DNA of 64,000 nt, from positions 434,001-498,000 of the forward strand of contig VWND01000018.1 of the NCBI GenBank assembly GCA_009599575.1, written 5' to 3'. A program made the translations under genes and the position numbers. This DNA is from Blumeriella jaapii (taxonomy: Eukaryota > Ascomycota > Leotiomycetes > Helotiales > Drepanopezizaceae). Shown one piece after another: positions 35,301 to 45,868 of the stretch; the first letter of the stretch is position 1; the number at the start of each line of letters is the position of its first letter. The notes under the pieces were generated by a model. That model saw only the letters and a list, made by a program, of their open reading frames with translations. It was not told the DNA's origin and ran no database searches.

Positions 35301-36115
35301 AATACCGGCCAAGCCTTTTGTTTCTACCAATATACCGTTTTCAACCGCTACAAATACTTCTGGTTTAATAAAACCCTTTCCTTCGAGTATTTCTGTTACC
35401 CAAACAAATAAAAAAAGCATTATGCAATATCGCGCTAATGCGAAGCGGCCCAATATTTATATTACATTTTATTATCTAAAAATAACTTGGAAGTACGGTT
35501 TTCCTGGCAATATCGCGACTTTAATCGAAAAAAATAAGCACCGGTAATCCGATGCCCTAATATATCTTATACCCATTTATATACTATACTAATATCTGCT
35601 AGATTATTTAAAGCTTTAGTTTATTCAACTAATTATATTAACGTCGAAAAAGCTTTGTTAAAAAAAAAAAAATCTTAAACTTAACGATGCGATTAATTAT
35701 CATAAACGCATATAAACAATCTGATCCTAAGCTAACTGACCTGATTCAACGCTTATATCGATTATATCTTTTGCTATTCGAAAGCTTAATGCCACGTTCC
35801 GAAATTGAAAATTTTACAGCAGCAGCAGCAGCTAATATTAAAAACGAAGCTAACGAAAATAAACCTTTAATAAAGCTTTAGACTGATAACTCTTATTTTC
35901 GGCCTTTCGTAATCGGCTGTTTGCCCGCTAAACACGTCCGAAAAATGCTTGGCTTTCCTTTACGATTAAATCAAATAAATGCCGCTTTCAAAAAGCTTTT
36001 CACACGTGCTTACGACGTTTACTACAGCAGCCCTGCGGTCCTGCACTTCGGCAAAGTCAATTTGCAATAAATTAAAAAGATTAGTTTCACAAATAAATAC
36101 GTGGATTTTCGACAG
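32400..36115 (+). pseudogene. Relic of a Tnp2-like transposase
   Basis: Translations that ignore stops give recognisable blocks in changing frames. They are an acidic Asp/Asn-rich N-terminus (about 32640-32800), a block with ICNDIDCIVYTTETGF (about 33640), then at 34249-34610 DGFSFYRNFYRSF, ITLGSYGSNFNDIIN, CVFTLYYFGNIP and YRFCFV, and at 35687-36110 the C-terminal block with VIGCLPAKHVRKMLGFPLR. The order DG(F)...P.TLG..G..F.D...DMPQQ...CRFC is what I recall of fungal Tnp2-like (CACTA/Plavaka) transposases. Stops sit where Gln or Trp would be expected. An imperfect 18-bp repeat (AAATCCATATCAAAATCG, five copies) lies at 32490-32578. It is dead as a gene. Confidence 0.55.
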
Positions 36116-37287
36116 ATTTTATTTAAACTTTTATATTTTTTGTTTTTAAATCTTTTAAATAATTAAGTTTTTTTTTTTTTTTTTTTTTTAATAAAAATTA
36201 TTCGATATATTCGATTTTTCTTCGAACAAATTCCTTTTATATTATTTTTTTTTCATCTGTTATTAGCTTTTATTTTTATTTTAATTTTTTAGCTAAAGCT
36301 TCGGATGTTCGTCCTTTCGAAAAGCTGTGTTGTTTTTTCTTTTTTCTTATTAATTATTTGCTATTTGCCGAAAACTTGCTAATTTGAAATATATTTTAAA
36401 TCGATATAATATCGTATCGTATATACGGTCGGTGATTTCATCGAATATACGAATACGGCCGAAAAAACCAATTATTATAAGCGAATAAAAGGTCTGTTTG
36501 TTTATTAATTCGACGGCGTTAAATCAGATATTTTATTTTCTTCTTCTATCACGTTCTTCGCTGACCCATAATGTTTTTACGCGTTCGCTACGTTACGGTA
36601 TCAGCTAAGCGAAATAAATTGCTAAACCCTTTTTTTTGCTAACCTTAAAAAATTCTTACGATTTTATTAACCTTTCCGGGATTGGAGCACGAAAGATATA
36701 TATAATTAAAATTGAAAATTCGCTCGTTTAAATAATTTAAATTATAATTATATTTTTGTAAACTAAATAAATTAAAAATAACGTATTATTCGATTAAAAT
36801 ATTATATTAACAATTGGATTTGCAATTAATAAGTTTTCTGCTCGTTTATTAACGCGCATATCAACGATTAATATTGAAATACGGAAAATAACAGGCTGTA
36901 AAAGCATAATTGTACAGAAAAAAAAACCGGCGAACGTATTAGCGCAGAATAGCGCTTATTATATAAGCGCGATAGCTAATAAATAAAACGCTTAGCGCCT
37001 GGCGCTATTCTTTAGCGCGAAGCTAAAAATGAAAATAAACGGAAATAAAATCTAATTCGTATTAATAATAATATGCAAAAAAATATAAAACGCACCGTCA
37101 CAAATAAATATTAGCGCCTACCCTCTGCCCATTCCCACTTTTACCTTTTATTAACTTTATACAGTTCCCTGCTAGCTGTTTTTAATCGCCGCCCGGCAAA
37201 ACGGTTTTTACACGGTTTTTTACACGGTTTAAAATTTTTATACGATTTAAAAATTATAAACCGAGCTATAATTATTAATACCTGCCA

Positions 37288-37336
37288 ACGGTTTATAATT
37301 ATTACACCGTTGATACACGGTTTATAAAAACCCAGC
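37288..37336 (-). repeat. Right terminal inverted repeat
   Basis: The reverse complement starts GCTGGGTTTTTATAAACCG. Inverted subterminal copies (ACACGGTTT) continue inward to about 37190. Confidence 0.8.
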
Positions 37337-37763
37337 ATTCTTTTTTAAAATAAGCATATGTGACATGCATAATTACTTCTGGCATTTTAGTTTTACTTAG
37401 TTGGGAGTAAAAAAGGCGAAGAGCAAAAAAATTGATAGCTTATAATCGTGTCTAATATACTTATGCCAAAAGACGTGCATACCGGTTACTAAAATTTGAC
37501 CTCGAAGCGCTTGCAGTGCATTAAGTCTGTTCTTGCATATCCAATATCTTCTAGTTTCTGTAGTCATACCCGTTTCTATGCAGGTGGAGTGAAGTATACG
37601 AAGAAAGCGAAAAGACCCCAAGTGGTAACTATAGCTACGTAACACCTCTAGATCATTTCAAATCTCGTAGATCCCAAAGTTTTTCAGCACCCAGTAATCT
37701 CAAACTTCAAATCCACCAACATCAACACCACACACCACACCAACCAACACTCCCAATCCTCTC

Positions 37764-38880
37764 AATCCTCAACCCTCACACCTTCGTCTCTCCCTCTCCC
37801 CATACCCCCAATCACCTCCCGCTCAACAATCCCCCTCTTATCAAAAACCCACTTCGGGCTCTGCAAACCAACCACCCACCACTCTTCCCAATCCAGACTC
37901 CCCTTCCTCCCTCCGCTCTGCCTCCCTTCCACCCCATCACTCCTACCACCTCCCATACAAACCTCACAACTACTCTCAGGAATCACCTTAAAGCGCTCCA
38001 CCGCCCCTAAAAAAAGCCAGCAACAGGCACCTCACTCTTACTCGACTCCAAGCCTCGAAACGGCCTCAAATCCACCACCTCCCGCGCCTTCGGCCATGCC
38101 ACTTCTTCCGGAAAAGTCGTCTTGAAATCGTCGCAATCGGTCAAGAGAAGCAGTCCATGACTGTCTTTACACGCCTCATACGCATCCTCACAAACCACGA
38201 CCGAGCCGCCGTTCTCCCGCAAGACGGCCGTGCCGAGGATATCGCTAATCTCAGCCGTGATGTCAACCGGGTCACAGTACGAGTCAGAGATCGCGATCTC
38301 GATCAACGCATCTTCGAGGAGGAGTCCCAGGTATTCGAGAGCTGGGCTCTCGCGCGTGTCGTACGTGCCCTTCTTGAACGCATAGCCCAGGATGGTGAGA
38401 GGAACTCGGGGTCAGACAGGATGGGGGATGGGGTATCTGGGCGGTGGATTTGTAGTTATCTCGCTTGTCAGCTTATAACATTCCATCTTTAATCCTGAAT
38501 GAAAGCATGAGATAAGGGCTTGCGATCAATTGAAAGAGGGAATCGTACAGCATTTTTGATCATCATAGCTGTTCGACAAGGCACTCTACTCTTCTCTACC
38601 AGTATCGCCTCCAGCTTCGCATTGAATGCAATTTCTCTTACGGCAGCCTCTAACGCTGTAAGATCTGTTGCTCGTCCCTTTCCTTATCCTCTTGTCTTGG
38701 TAGGCGTATTTGCCGCAATGAGAATTACGTCTGCTTCAGAGATACACTTTGCGGTTTCTGTCGAGAAAACCAAATTCGGCTCCCGTGTAGGGACGGCATT
38801 GCAGTCATAATGATCTGGAATATCGAGGCCAATTTCTCTCTCGAAGGAAACGGCGGAGATGGTGGCTACGGAGCTAGAGA
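37764..38880 (-). pseudogene. UDP-glucose dehydrogenase-like gene relic
   Basis: On the minus strand, 38860-38540 reads SEADVILIAANTPTKTRG, a TAA stop (38686-38684), then GKGRATDLTALEAAVREIA and ILVEKSRVPCRTAMMI. This is the nucleotide-binding domain of the UDP-glucose/GDP-mannose dehydrogenase family. About 100 bp later the C-terminal domain begins: ILGYAFKKGTYDTRESPA (about 38405) to EDAYEACKDSHGLLLLTDCDD and, after a frame change, QSPKWVFDKRGIV (to 37764). The first Rossmann strand (GxGYVG) and the whole central helical domain with the catalytic Cys are missing. Deletion, premature stop and frame change together make this a pseudogene. In living relatives the enzyme oxidises UDP-glucose to UDP-glucuronate with NAD. 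It lies 430 bp from the transposon end. Confidence 0.75.
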
Positions 38881-39156
38881 GTAAAGACGTGTGAGCAATG
38901 GAAAATTAAAACCGTTTTGGCCCATCTCGGCTCATTCGAAGCAAAGGTAGAATAAATGGTTCGTGTACGGATAGGTGTGGCAAGTTCCACTGTACAATTT
39001 GAGGCGCGGAATAGTACACTGCTATACTCTTAAGATGTGGATTGTGAAATGCTATTACGGTTGCTGTCGGGCCGCCTCTTCAAGTTTTAAGCACCCCGCA
39101 ATTCGATTCACGAGTAAAAACGTACCAATATATCCAGCACCTACACAGCAGACTTT

Positions 39157-39617
39157 TCATATCTCGATCTTCTGCCTTAGAAGAGAGTAGGATGCATCGT
39201 CCTTAGTCTGAGTGGTTTGGTCCGCCGACGCCTGTTCGATGGCATCGTGGAGACGTGTTGATCGTAGAGCAGGACTGGACGCCTGACTGCCACCCGGTGT
39301 TGTTGTTGGGGTTGAACCTGAATTATCGATAAGTACGTCGTCGCTGCTGTTTTTTGCAACCCAAGGATGTGTGTTCACGGCAGGGCTTCACAGTGAAAAC
39401 TTGCGAGGAGACGCTGGCTACTTATTTTGAGAATATCACAAACTGTGTTCTGAGTCTCAAGGAGGTTTGCGAATGAAAGGGGTTGGTAGATATGAATGAG
39501 AGCGAGAAAGGCTCTGATATTCATGAAAGCTTGCTGGTGAAGATGTAGAGCTGCTCGCGAAGCAGAGACAGCGCGAATAAGCAAAAGCCACGACTTGATG
39601 GGACGACAGAAAGACAT
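39157..39617 (-). pseudogene. Possible C-terminal fragment of a decayed gene
   Basis: One frame reads IRAFLALIHIYQPLSFANLL and LKISSQRLLASFHCEALP to a stop at about 39375. A second, shifted frame continues with THPWVAKNSSDDVLIDNSGS and a Ser/Thr-rich tail to 39157. Joined by one shift they look like the end of a single protein. There is no convincing start and I do not recognise the family. Given the UDP-glucose dehydrogenase relic next door, a decayed gene is likelier than an intact small one. Confidence 0.3.
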
Positions 39618-39721
39618 GACTTGAAATCATTTCAACCTCTGCACATAGCTAAAGCTTTCCAGCGGCAGTTGCAACTCACCTGCTCTTCCCTACCTCGCTC
39701 AACGTCCACACGACGATCCAA

Positions 39722-40509
39722 ATGCCGTCACAGGGCCGAGATCAGTTTTATACCAAGACTCCCAAACCAGTAGAGCTGAACACGTTTCCCAAGGCCGTGG
39801 TACTCATGTGAGTAGCGACACATGTCTCTCTTGCGGTTTTGCCAATGAGGGGTGGAGAGGTGAAGGCCGTGAAGCATCAGCCATGCGTTTACAGAAGAGC
39901 CCACGTGCGCTAATGGAGCTTTCTACGTCGCCCGTCGTCTACTGGCACCACGCGATAAACGTGATACGTGGCGGCCAATTCTATCGAGCATTGCGCAACA
40001 AAGATTTTCGAAGACAGTGTGTCGGATAGCAGAAAGTTGTTGAGGGGAGTAGATTGGGGACGAGGTTATGGGGAGGGGCAACAGAGTCATGACGGAAAGA
40101 GCTGGAAGAGAAACGAGGTAGAAGGTAACAATCGCCAGATTGCTAGCTAGAATTGCCTGTTGTATAGGTACCATCGATGACCTTCAAGGCGACAATGACC
40201 GAGCGCAACAGTCTCAAATGTCCAGCAAGGCTGAGAGGCTAGAGGTTTCTGCTTGCGACTGAGTCTTTTGGCCCAGTGAACGGAGTGAGCAAGACCACGC
40301 CGAACTTGGGACCTGTGCTGTCGGGTCTCCCGGCCGGTGCAAGGATATCTCTTCCGACGCCCTTTGGTGCGGACGATATTCCAGCCCTCGCTGTTCGTGA
40401 GGAGATGATGAAGTTGCGGAGAGGTGTGAGCGAGCTCCATGGATCATCGAGCCATGCCGCGTTGAACCCCGTGCTTGACTCTCTGTTGACTTTGTCACAC
40501 TACGCCTGA
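39722..40509 (+). CDS. Possible small gene or fragment, unrecognised
   Basis: ATG at 39722 opens a 29-codon frame (MPSQGRDQFYTKTPKPVELN) ending at a good donor (GTGAGT, about 39810). Protein-like sequence returns after an acceptor near 40168 (TIDDLQGDNDRAQQSQMSS) and in another frame at 40276-40506 (LPAGARISLPTPFGADDIPA) to a TGA. The intron would be about 360 nt, long for this window, and the last parts are not in one frame. Either a gene with unresolved introns or a broken one. Confidence 0.3.
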
Positions 40510-40591
40510 CTCGTATCGGAATTTGGGAGGGAGGCAGGATAGGTTTGTACAGTACAGTACAATACAGTACAGTACATACAATACAATACAG

Positions 40592-40652
40592 TTCTGTACA
40601 TTCTGTACATTCTGTACATTCTGTACATTCTGTACATTCTGTACATTCTGTA
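40592..40652. repeat. (TTCTGTACA)n nonamer microsatellite
   Basis: About seven perfect copies, preceded by GTACAGTACAGTAC sequence at 40546-40580. All open frames through it are artefacts. Confidence 0.9.
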
Positions 40653-40659
40653 CTGTACA

Positions 40660-41917
40660 GACTGTAGATCCCGAGAGAAGCATTGGCGCGCGCTTATATG
40701 CGTACTGCACGTATGTACACATAGAAGATCGACTGGGTGCGCGGGTGTCCAAAAAGAAGTCTCAAGGCATCGCAGCGCCAGCCATCCATCATCCCGATCC
40801 CGTACACAGCGCCTCGTCTCAGAGCATGGCCGGTCGCGACCAGGTGAAGTGCTCGCCAGATGGCTGGATGTTGTTGATGCTGCTGCAACCGACTCGCTTC
40901 GGTCCTGCAACGTGCGCCGGTTTGAAGACGACGGCCAAGGACGGCGGCCAAGAACATCGTCTCGTCTCGCCGTCTCTGCGTCTCCCCTTCTCCACCCCGA
41001 CCTCAACCACAACCACCGCCACAAGCACATTCTGCGTGATCTCCCACTCACCCGTCTCGCGGCTCACCCTCGGAGATCTCGAATAGAGTGATCGCCGCCG
41101 TGGCCTTGGCCCTGCCCCGGGCGGCGTCGTCGCCAGACTCAGCGCGGGCCGCCCATCGATCGGCCTGACGTCGAGGACCCAGTTTCACTCATGCCATGCC
41201 ATCTCACACCTCGAGATACTGTACCGGCCAAGGCCCCAAGATCATCCCGGCGCCTCTCGGCGCTGACCGGTACTGTAAGAAGAGCGGCGGTCTTCGAAGG
41301 GCCTCTCCTCTGTCTGGCCTGTCCACGCCATCCCCATCCCCATCCCCCTCCCCATCCCCCAGTATCAAGACCCACCCGCCCGTGTGTCGAAGCATTGCCG
41401 AGCCAAAGATGTTCACGAGGATGGCATTTGCTACCTATTTCGGTTTGAGCACTCTCTCATGCCCATCGGCATGCAAATCTACTTCTCTATCTCCTTCCCC
41501 ACATCCTCTCTCTCTTTCTCTCTCTCTCTTTGTTTACTTCCTAATCTTGCAGCTCTCGGCAAGTCTAATTCCCTCGAAGAAAGTCGGTTCCGGGCGTCGT
41601 CTGCCTGGTACCGTCCTCCTTTCCTCCTTTCATTGCACACCGACTCGTCACGACATGTGGTGAACCATCGCCCTCAGCGTCAGGCACTTCCATCCCAATT
41701 CTCGGGCAGGCCCTTTAATGTCTTCTGCTTTCTTTCTGTTCTACCCTTTCGTGTTGAGTTGCTCTTGCTCTGGCTCCTGCTTTCGGCGTGGATCTGACTA
41801 TCACGGTGGCAACGACGACTCTTTCATCCATTTATTTACCTTACCGCCGGACGGAAACCAGTTATTAAATAACCTACTACTTGTTAATTCACGACACCCG
41901 CGATTCACATCGCCGGT
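40660..41917. other. Upstream region of the secreted-protein gene
   Basis: No supported reading frame. It contains CCATCCCC repeats (41335-41360) and a CT-rich stretch (41500-41530) that may belong to a long leader or promoter of the gene at 41918. Confidence 0.45.
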
Positions 41918-42961
41918 ATGCTCTCTTTATTATCACTCCTGCTTGTCGGGCAGGCCGCGGCCGGGCTTCTGGGCAGCGCATCGGGAATTTCCACACGCAC
42001 AAATGACCCCGACGAGATCATGCGTCGCTACGTCGACAGCATCATCTCCGACTCACAATTCAAGTCCACTCTCGCTCGCCGGCAGGCCCCAGCAGCTCCG
42101 CCAGATTTAGACACGACCAAATGGAACGTCCAGACGGCAGCGCTCTGCGCCGACCAACTCGCACGTCTAGGCGGAGTAGCCAGCAACCCATCCGGGATGG
42201 CCGTTTGCTACAACCTACCCGCTCTCGACAACAGCACGGGCGTATTCATGGCCGACTTGCGGGTCTTCATGATTTCACCGCCGACGGGAGAATTCACATC
42301 GATCTCGAGTGCGAACGTTCAAGTGGGGCTGTTATACACCGGGGCGACGGTGTCTCCGCTGAATGCCGCGGGCGTAGTAAAGCGTGGAGCAGAGATTGCG
42401 AATTCAATCAGTTGGCCACAGGATGTGGTGGTTGAGAAGCGTGCGGTAGCGATTCCGACGATGGTACAGCAATATATGTTCGTTGGGCAAGTCAACCAGG
42501 ACCTCCTGGCCACGAACATGGGAACGTACGTCGAACTTCCTAGCCCAACAAGAGTACACAGAACTACATACTGACGAGCAATGAAACACAGTGCAGCCCT
42601 CCAAAAGGTTCTCGTCCCAACCGTCTCCCTGGCAGCCCAGAACGCAACCGGCCAGCCCGTTACCGTCGTGCTCTCCTCCTCCGAGGCGACCTTCGTCAAC
42701 GGCGTCTTTTCCAAGGTCTTCTCCCCGACGAAGAGCAGGGTCATCCCGCCCCTACAGACGCTCGTCGTGGCACCTGACGCACCCTTCGTCGTCCCTGGCT
42801 TGACCTTCGGGCTCTTCCCTGTCGGGCTCGTCGTCACAGGGACCTGGACCCTGCTGTTCATTAGCACAATCGTCTACGGCACCATTGGTCGCATGCGGTT
42901 CCGGGACCAGTACCGCAGGAGGTTGACCATGGCCAAGAAGGCGACCTTGTCGAGGATCTGA
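41918..42961 (+). CDS. Predicted type I membrane or secreted protein, unknown function
   Basis: Two exons, 41918-42525 and 42592-42961. The 66-nt intron has a GTACGT donor and a CACAG acceptor, giving 325 aa. Residues 1-17 (MLSLLSLLLVGQAAAGL) form a clear signal peptide. The body is mostly beta-prone with one possible N-glycosylation site in the first half (NSTG) and one near the exon junction (NATG), and two Lys-Arg pairs (VVKRGAE, VVEKRAV). Near the C-terminus, PGLTFGLFPVGLVVTGTWTL and the following LFISTIVYGTIG form a membrane segment with a basic cytosolic tail (RFRDQYRRRLTMAKK). I do not recognise a named domain. The topology suggests an exported protein anchored by its C-terminus. Confidence 0.75.
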
Positions 42962-44823
42962 TCTAAAGCGGATGAGATTGAGCGAGGTTGAAGTGTTTTT
43001 TGAAATGGCCGCACGCCAGTTCCCCTCCCTCCTGTGTGGTGTTTTTGTTAGACTCTCGTGCATCATCGAGGGTAACATATGCTCTGTGGTATTGGTAGAG
43101 TACATTAAACTAAATTTTATTTACAGCTGGAAAGGTGGAGAGGTGATCCTCAAGGGACGGAAGAAAGAAAGGGTCTAAGCAGTGGTTGGTGTATGGAATG
43201 CCCATTGGGGAATTTCGGGGAGTAGGGCAGGACAGAGGCGGAAGGACTTGGCTCTGTGAGGTGTATTTACCTAATAATGTCCTTGATGGATTATATCTTC
43301 TTTGTATATTTAATTCTACTTAGATTGTGACCGACTCCCTTGTTGTTCGATTCCAAAGCTTCTGTACTGCCAATTCTGAGCTTTTGACATTCCTCATCAT
43401 CGAGTTTAACTCATGTGTGAGCGAGAATAGCGTGGAAAATATCGTGGCTCTACAAAGTGAATCTTTCCCTCTTTTTCATAGACTCGTTCTACAGTGGTAC
43501 CTACAGCCGTTATCTTTTACCCGTGTAATCAATCCTTGGCAAAATCCCCAGCCTTTGCAACCAAAACAATCAGAATTTACACAATTGACAAAACAGACAC
43601 CATTAGATAGCCCTATGTTTGTCGTACACAGCGAAAGTTAGTTGTTCTTTTTTTGGTGTGTTCTGATAGAAAAAAAAAAAAAAAATGGTCTGGCGATGAA
43701 ATCCAAAGTTCCGGGGGACCCTGGTCAAAAATGGGACAGAAGATAACCGCTGTACCATCGTAGATCCCGCGTATCATCATCCCCGCCCCCCCACTACCCC
43801 TATCTTTGCTGTGTCGGGGATCCTTTCTCATTTGCTGTGCCGGCAGAGGGGGGTGTGCTTGGCGTTGATGGCGATGCTCGTGTTGGAGAGCCGGGTCGCC
43901 TGCTGGTTGTGCATGCTTCTGGGTCTTGGCTGGCGACGAGGCGCCGCAGCCGTCGGCTTTCCAGGTGCGGCGGTGGGAGGGAGGGAGGGGATCTTGGGGC
44001 AGCCGCAGGCTCGGACGTGGAGGGTTCTCTCTTTACATGCTGTGTGGTGGTGTTGCTTGGTTGTTGATCTTGTTGGCTTGGAATGAATTTGTGACGTTTG
44101 CGTATCGATGGTTGTTAAGTGCTGAGCAGATGTATGTGGAATCTGTGGGTGGTTTGATCTCTTGGGGATAGGTCAAGGGATCGTGCAGATAGATTGGAGG
44201 AACAGTTTTGTTTTTTCATAGCAAGTTTTTGGGTCTTTTCTTCTGTTCTTCAGCTGTTTTTAGCTGGAGGGTGTGTTTTGAGACCTCGTGTAGCTGCTCT
44301 TGGGTATACACAGTAAGCAGCACTGAACTGTACAGATACAGTACTTTAGATACGAGGCGGGACTTTCCGACTTCCTGGTTTAGCATTTTACACATTTCTT
44401 GCATTTTCTGAACAGTGGATCAGTTCCTCTGCTAGCCTTTCTTTCTTTCGTTCTTCTATTTTGTACTATGGGAAGAACGGTCAAATTTGAAGAGTACTAT
44501 CCTGAACAGGTGCAAGCCAATGCATACCTTGGAAGATATTTTGCAACGGGGAGCGAAAAATGATTTTTTTCACTTTAGTAATGACATTTGGTTTCAGACA
44601 TGAGATATCTAACAGTCTACCCTCAGTCTGATAAGTTTCACAAAAGCTAATCGACGAGTAGTGGGAAGATCAATAGTGACATAAATGGGCGTGACTCTCA
44701 CCGCCTCCCGATAAGGTGAATTGCCACAAAAATGACGATATACCCCGGGCTCCTCACTTAGCCTACGAACTGCAATCCAAGTTTACAGGGAAGAAAGACT
44801 GCCGTCTCTGAGCGTCACGAAAA
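42962..44823. other. Intergenic stretch, no gene called
   Basis: Short frames only. A 15-base A run sits near 43671-43685. The GC-rich frames at 43811-44171 overlap one another and lack domains. Confidence 0.45.
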
Positions 44824-45360
44824 TGGCAAAGCGAGCAAGTACCCTCTTACGCAGCTTTTAAAGAGCACACACCTAATGAACACTGCTAGCTTTCATTCCT
44901 CGTTCATGGCGAGGTACAAGGTAAGCAACACTTACATCTAGTCGAGCTGGCTAACCAGCTACGTTTTAGGCGTTGGATTTCGGCAAGTCATCTCCAATGT
45001 AAATAACAACATGACTTGTATTAATCGAGACCCTTAAGATACTTCACCCAGAAGAAAGCAACTTCGTACGGCTTGACGGGCTGGGTGAGAAATACCACCA
45101 ATAGCAAGGTATGATCACCATCTTCCCTTTGCCCGTTCCTTTTCAGGCGGGAAGTGGAAGAGAGGACAGGGGTTTGAATAATTTTAGATGACTGATAGTG
45201 TATCCTGTAGGTTGAAGGCCAGGCGCAAGGGGAGGAAGATGTGCTGCAGATGTTCATGAAGGATCTCGATAAAGGTCCTGTGCACGCACATGTGGTCAAG
45301 CTTGAGAAGAGCGAGCTGGATGTCATGGAGGGAGAGGAGGGCTTTGAGGTTAGGCGATAA
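44824..45360 (+). CDS. Acylphosphatase, five exons with two GC-AG introns
   Basis: Exons 44824-44835, 44890-44920, 44970-44982, 45039-45108 and 45211-45360 give a 91-aa protein, the usual size for the family (about 90-100). Key blocks are FLVHGEVQGVGFRYFTQKKA (residues 7-26), SYGLTGWVRNTTNSK (28-42) and GPVHAHVVKLEKSELDV. The catalytic Arg is R19 and the catalytic Asn is N37. Acylphosphatase hydrolyses carboxyl-phosphate bonds such as that of 1,3-bisphosphoglycerate in the cytosol. Introns 1 (44836-44889) and 3 (44983-45038) begin GCAAGT rather than GT; no GT donor nearby restores the conserved VGFRYFTQ or the reading frame. Introns 2 and 4 are GTAAGC and GTATGA types. The first exon is only four codons, so the start is less certain than the rest. 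Confidence 0.85.
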
Positions 45361-45868
45361 TGGCTTGAATGTGTTTTGATATTGGTGCTATGGCCGTGGT
45401 ATCGATTCTCGCTTAGCATGGACTCCGGAAGGAGAAAGAAGAAAGCACATTGAGGAAACTCGTTCCAGATAACTGGTGATATCTCATTACATTCGAATAA
45501 TCTTCGAGTCTCAATAGCGCAGGGAGGGGATGTTTACATGTGGAGGCCTGCCCTTTTCTTGCCGAGTTGTGTTAATAATGGTGGTGCATCGGGATTATGT
45601 GTGCCCTTCGCCACCTACCAAGCCAATCAAACAGAAAACTTTCAACGTCGATTCAACGGCCGTAAAACTGCAGAGGCTTTCTAATATCCAAGTTACTCAG
45701 CAAGATCCATCATCACGTGATTGTACCAAGACTCGGGTCGGGGTCTTGGTCCGTGGGTAATCGGAGCACCTGTGCCTCGGCTTTACCACGACGATCTTCT
45801 ACTCGATTTCGAACCACAACCTCTTCCTCTTTCAACAAGATAAACACATACGCAATCAATCCTTCACA
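45361..45868. other. Promoter region of the thiolase gene
   Basis: Between the acylphosphatase stop and the thiolase ATG. A CT-rich stretch (45775-45840) precedes the start, as is common in fungal leaders. No gene seen. Confidence 0.5.

Larger units (their letters stand above)
28989..37336. mobile_element. RIP-mutated DNA transposon, 8.35 kb, Tnp2/CACTA- or Plavaka-like
   Basis: The whole interval is strongly AT-rich, with TpA abundant and every frame interrupted, and the composition changes abruptly at both ends. The two ends are inverted copies: 28989-29037 matches the reverse complement of 37288-37336 at 39 of 49 positions without a gap. Inside each end, further AAACCGTGTA-type motifs recur in inverted orientation, as in the subterminal repeats of CACTA-like elements. 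Internal translations (ignoring stops) show a transposase relic on the plus strand and a second frame on the minus strand. TAA/TAG stops where Gln or Trp is expected fit C-to-T changes of RIP. No clear target-site duplication is visible (CAC left, ATT right), so the exact ends could be off by a few bases. Superfamily placement is from motif memory, not a search. Confidence 0.75.
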
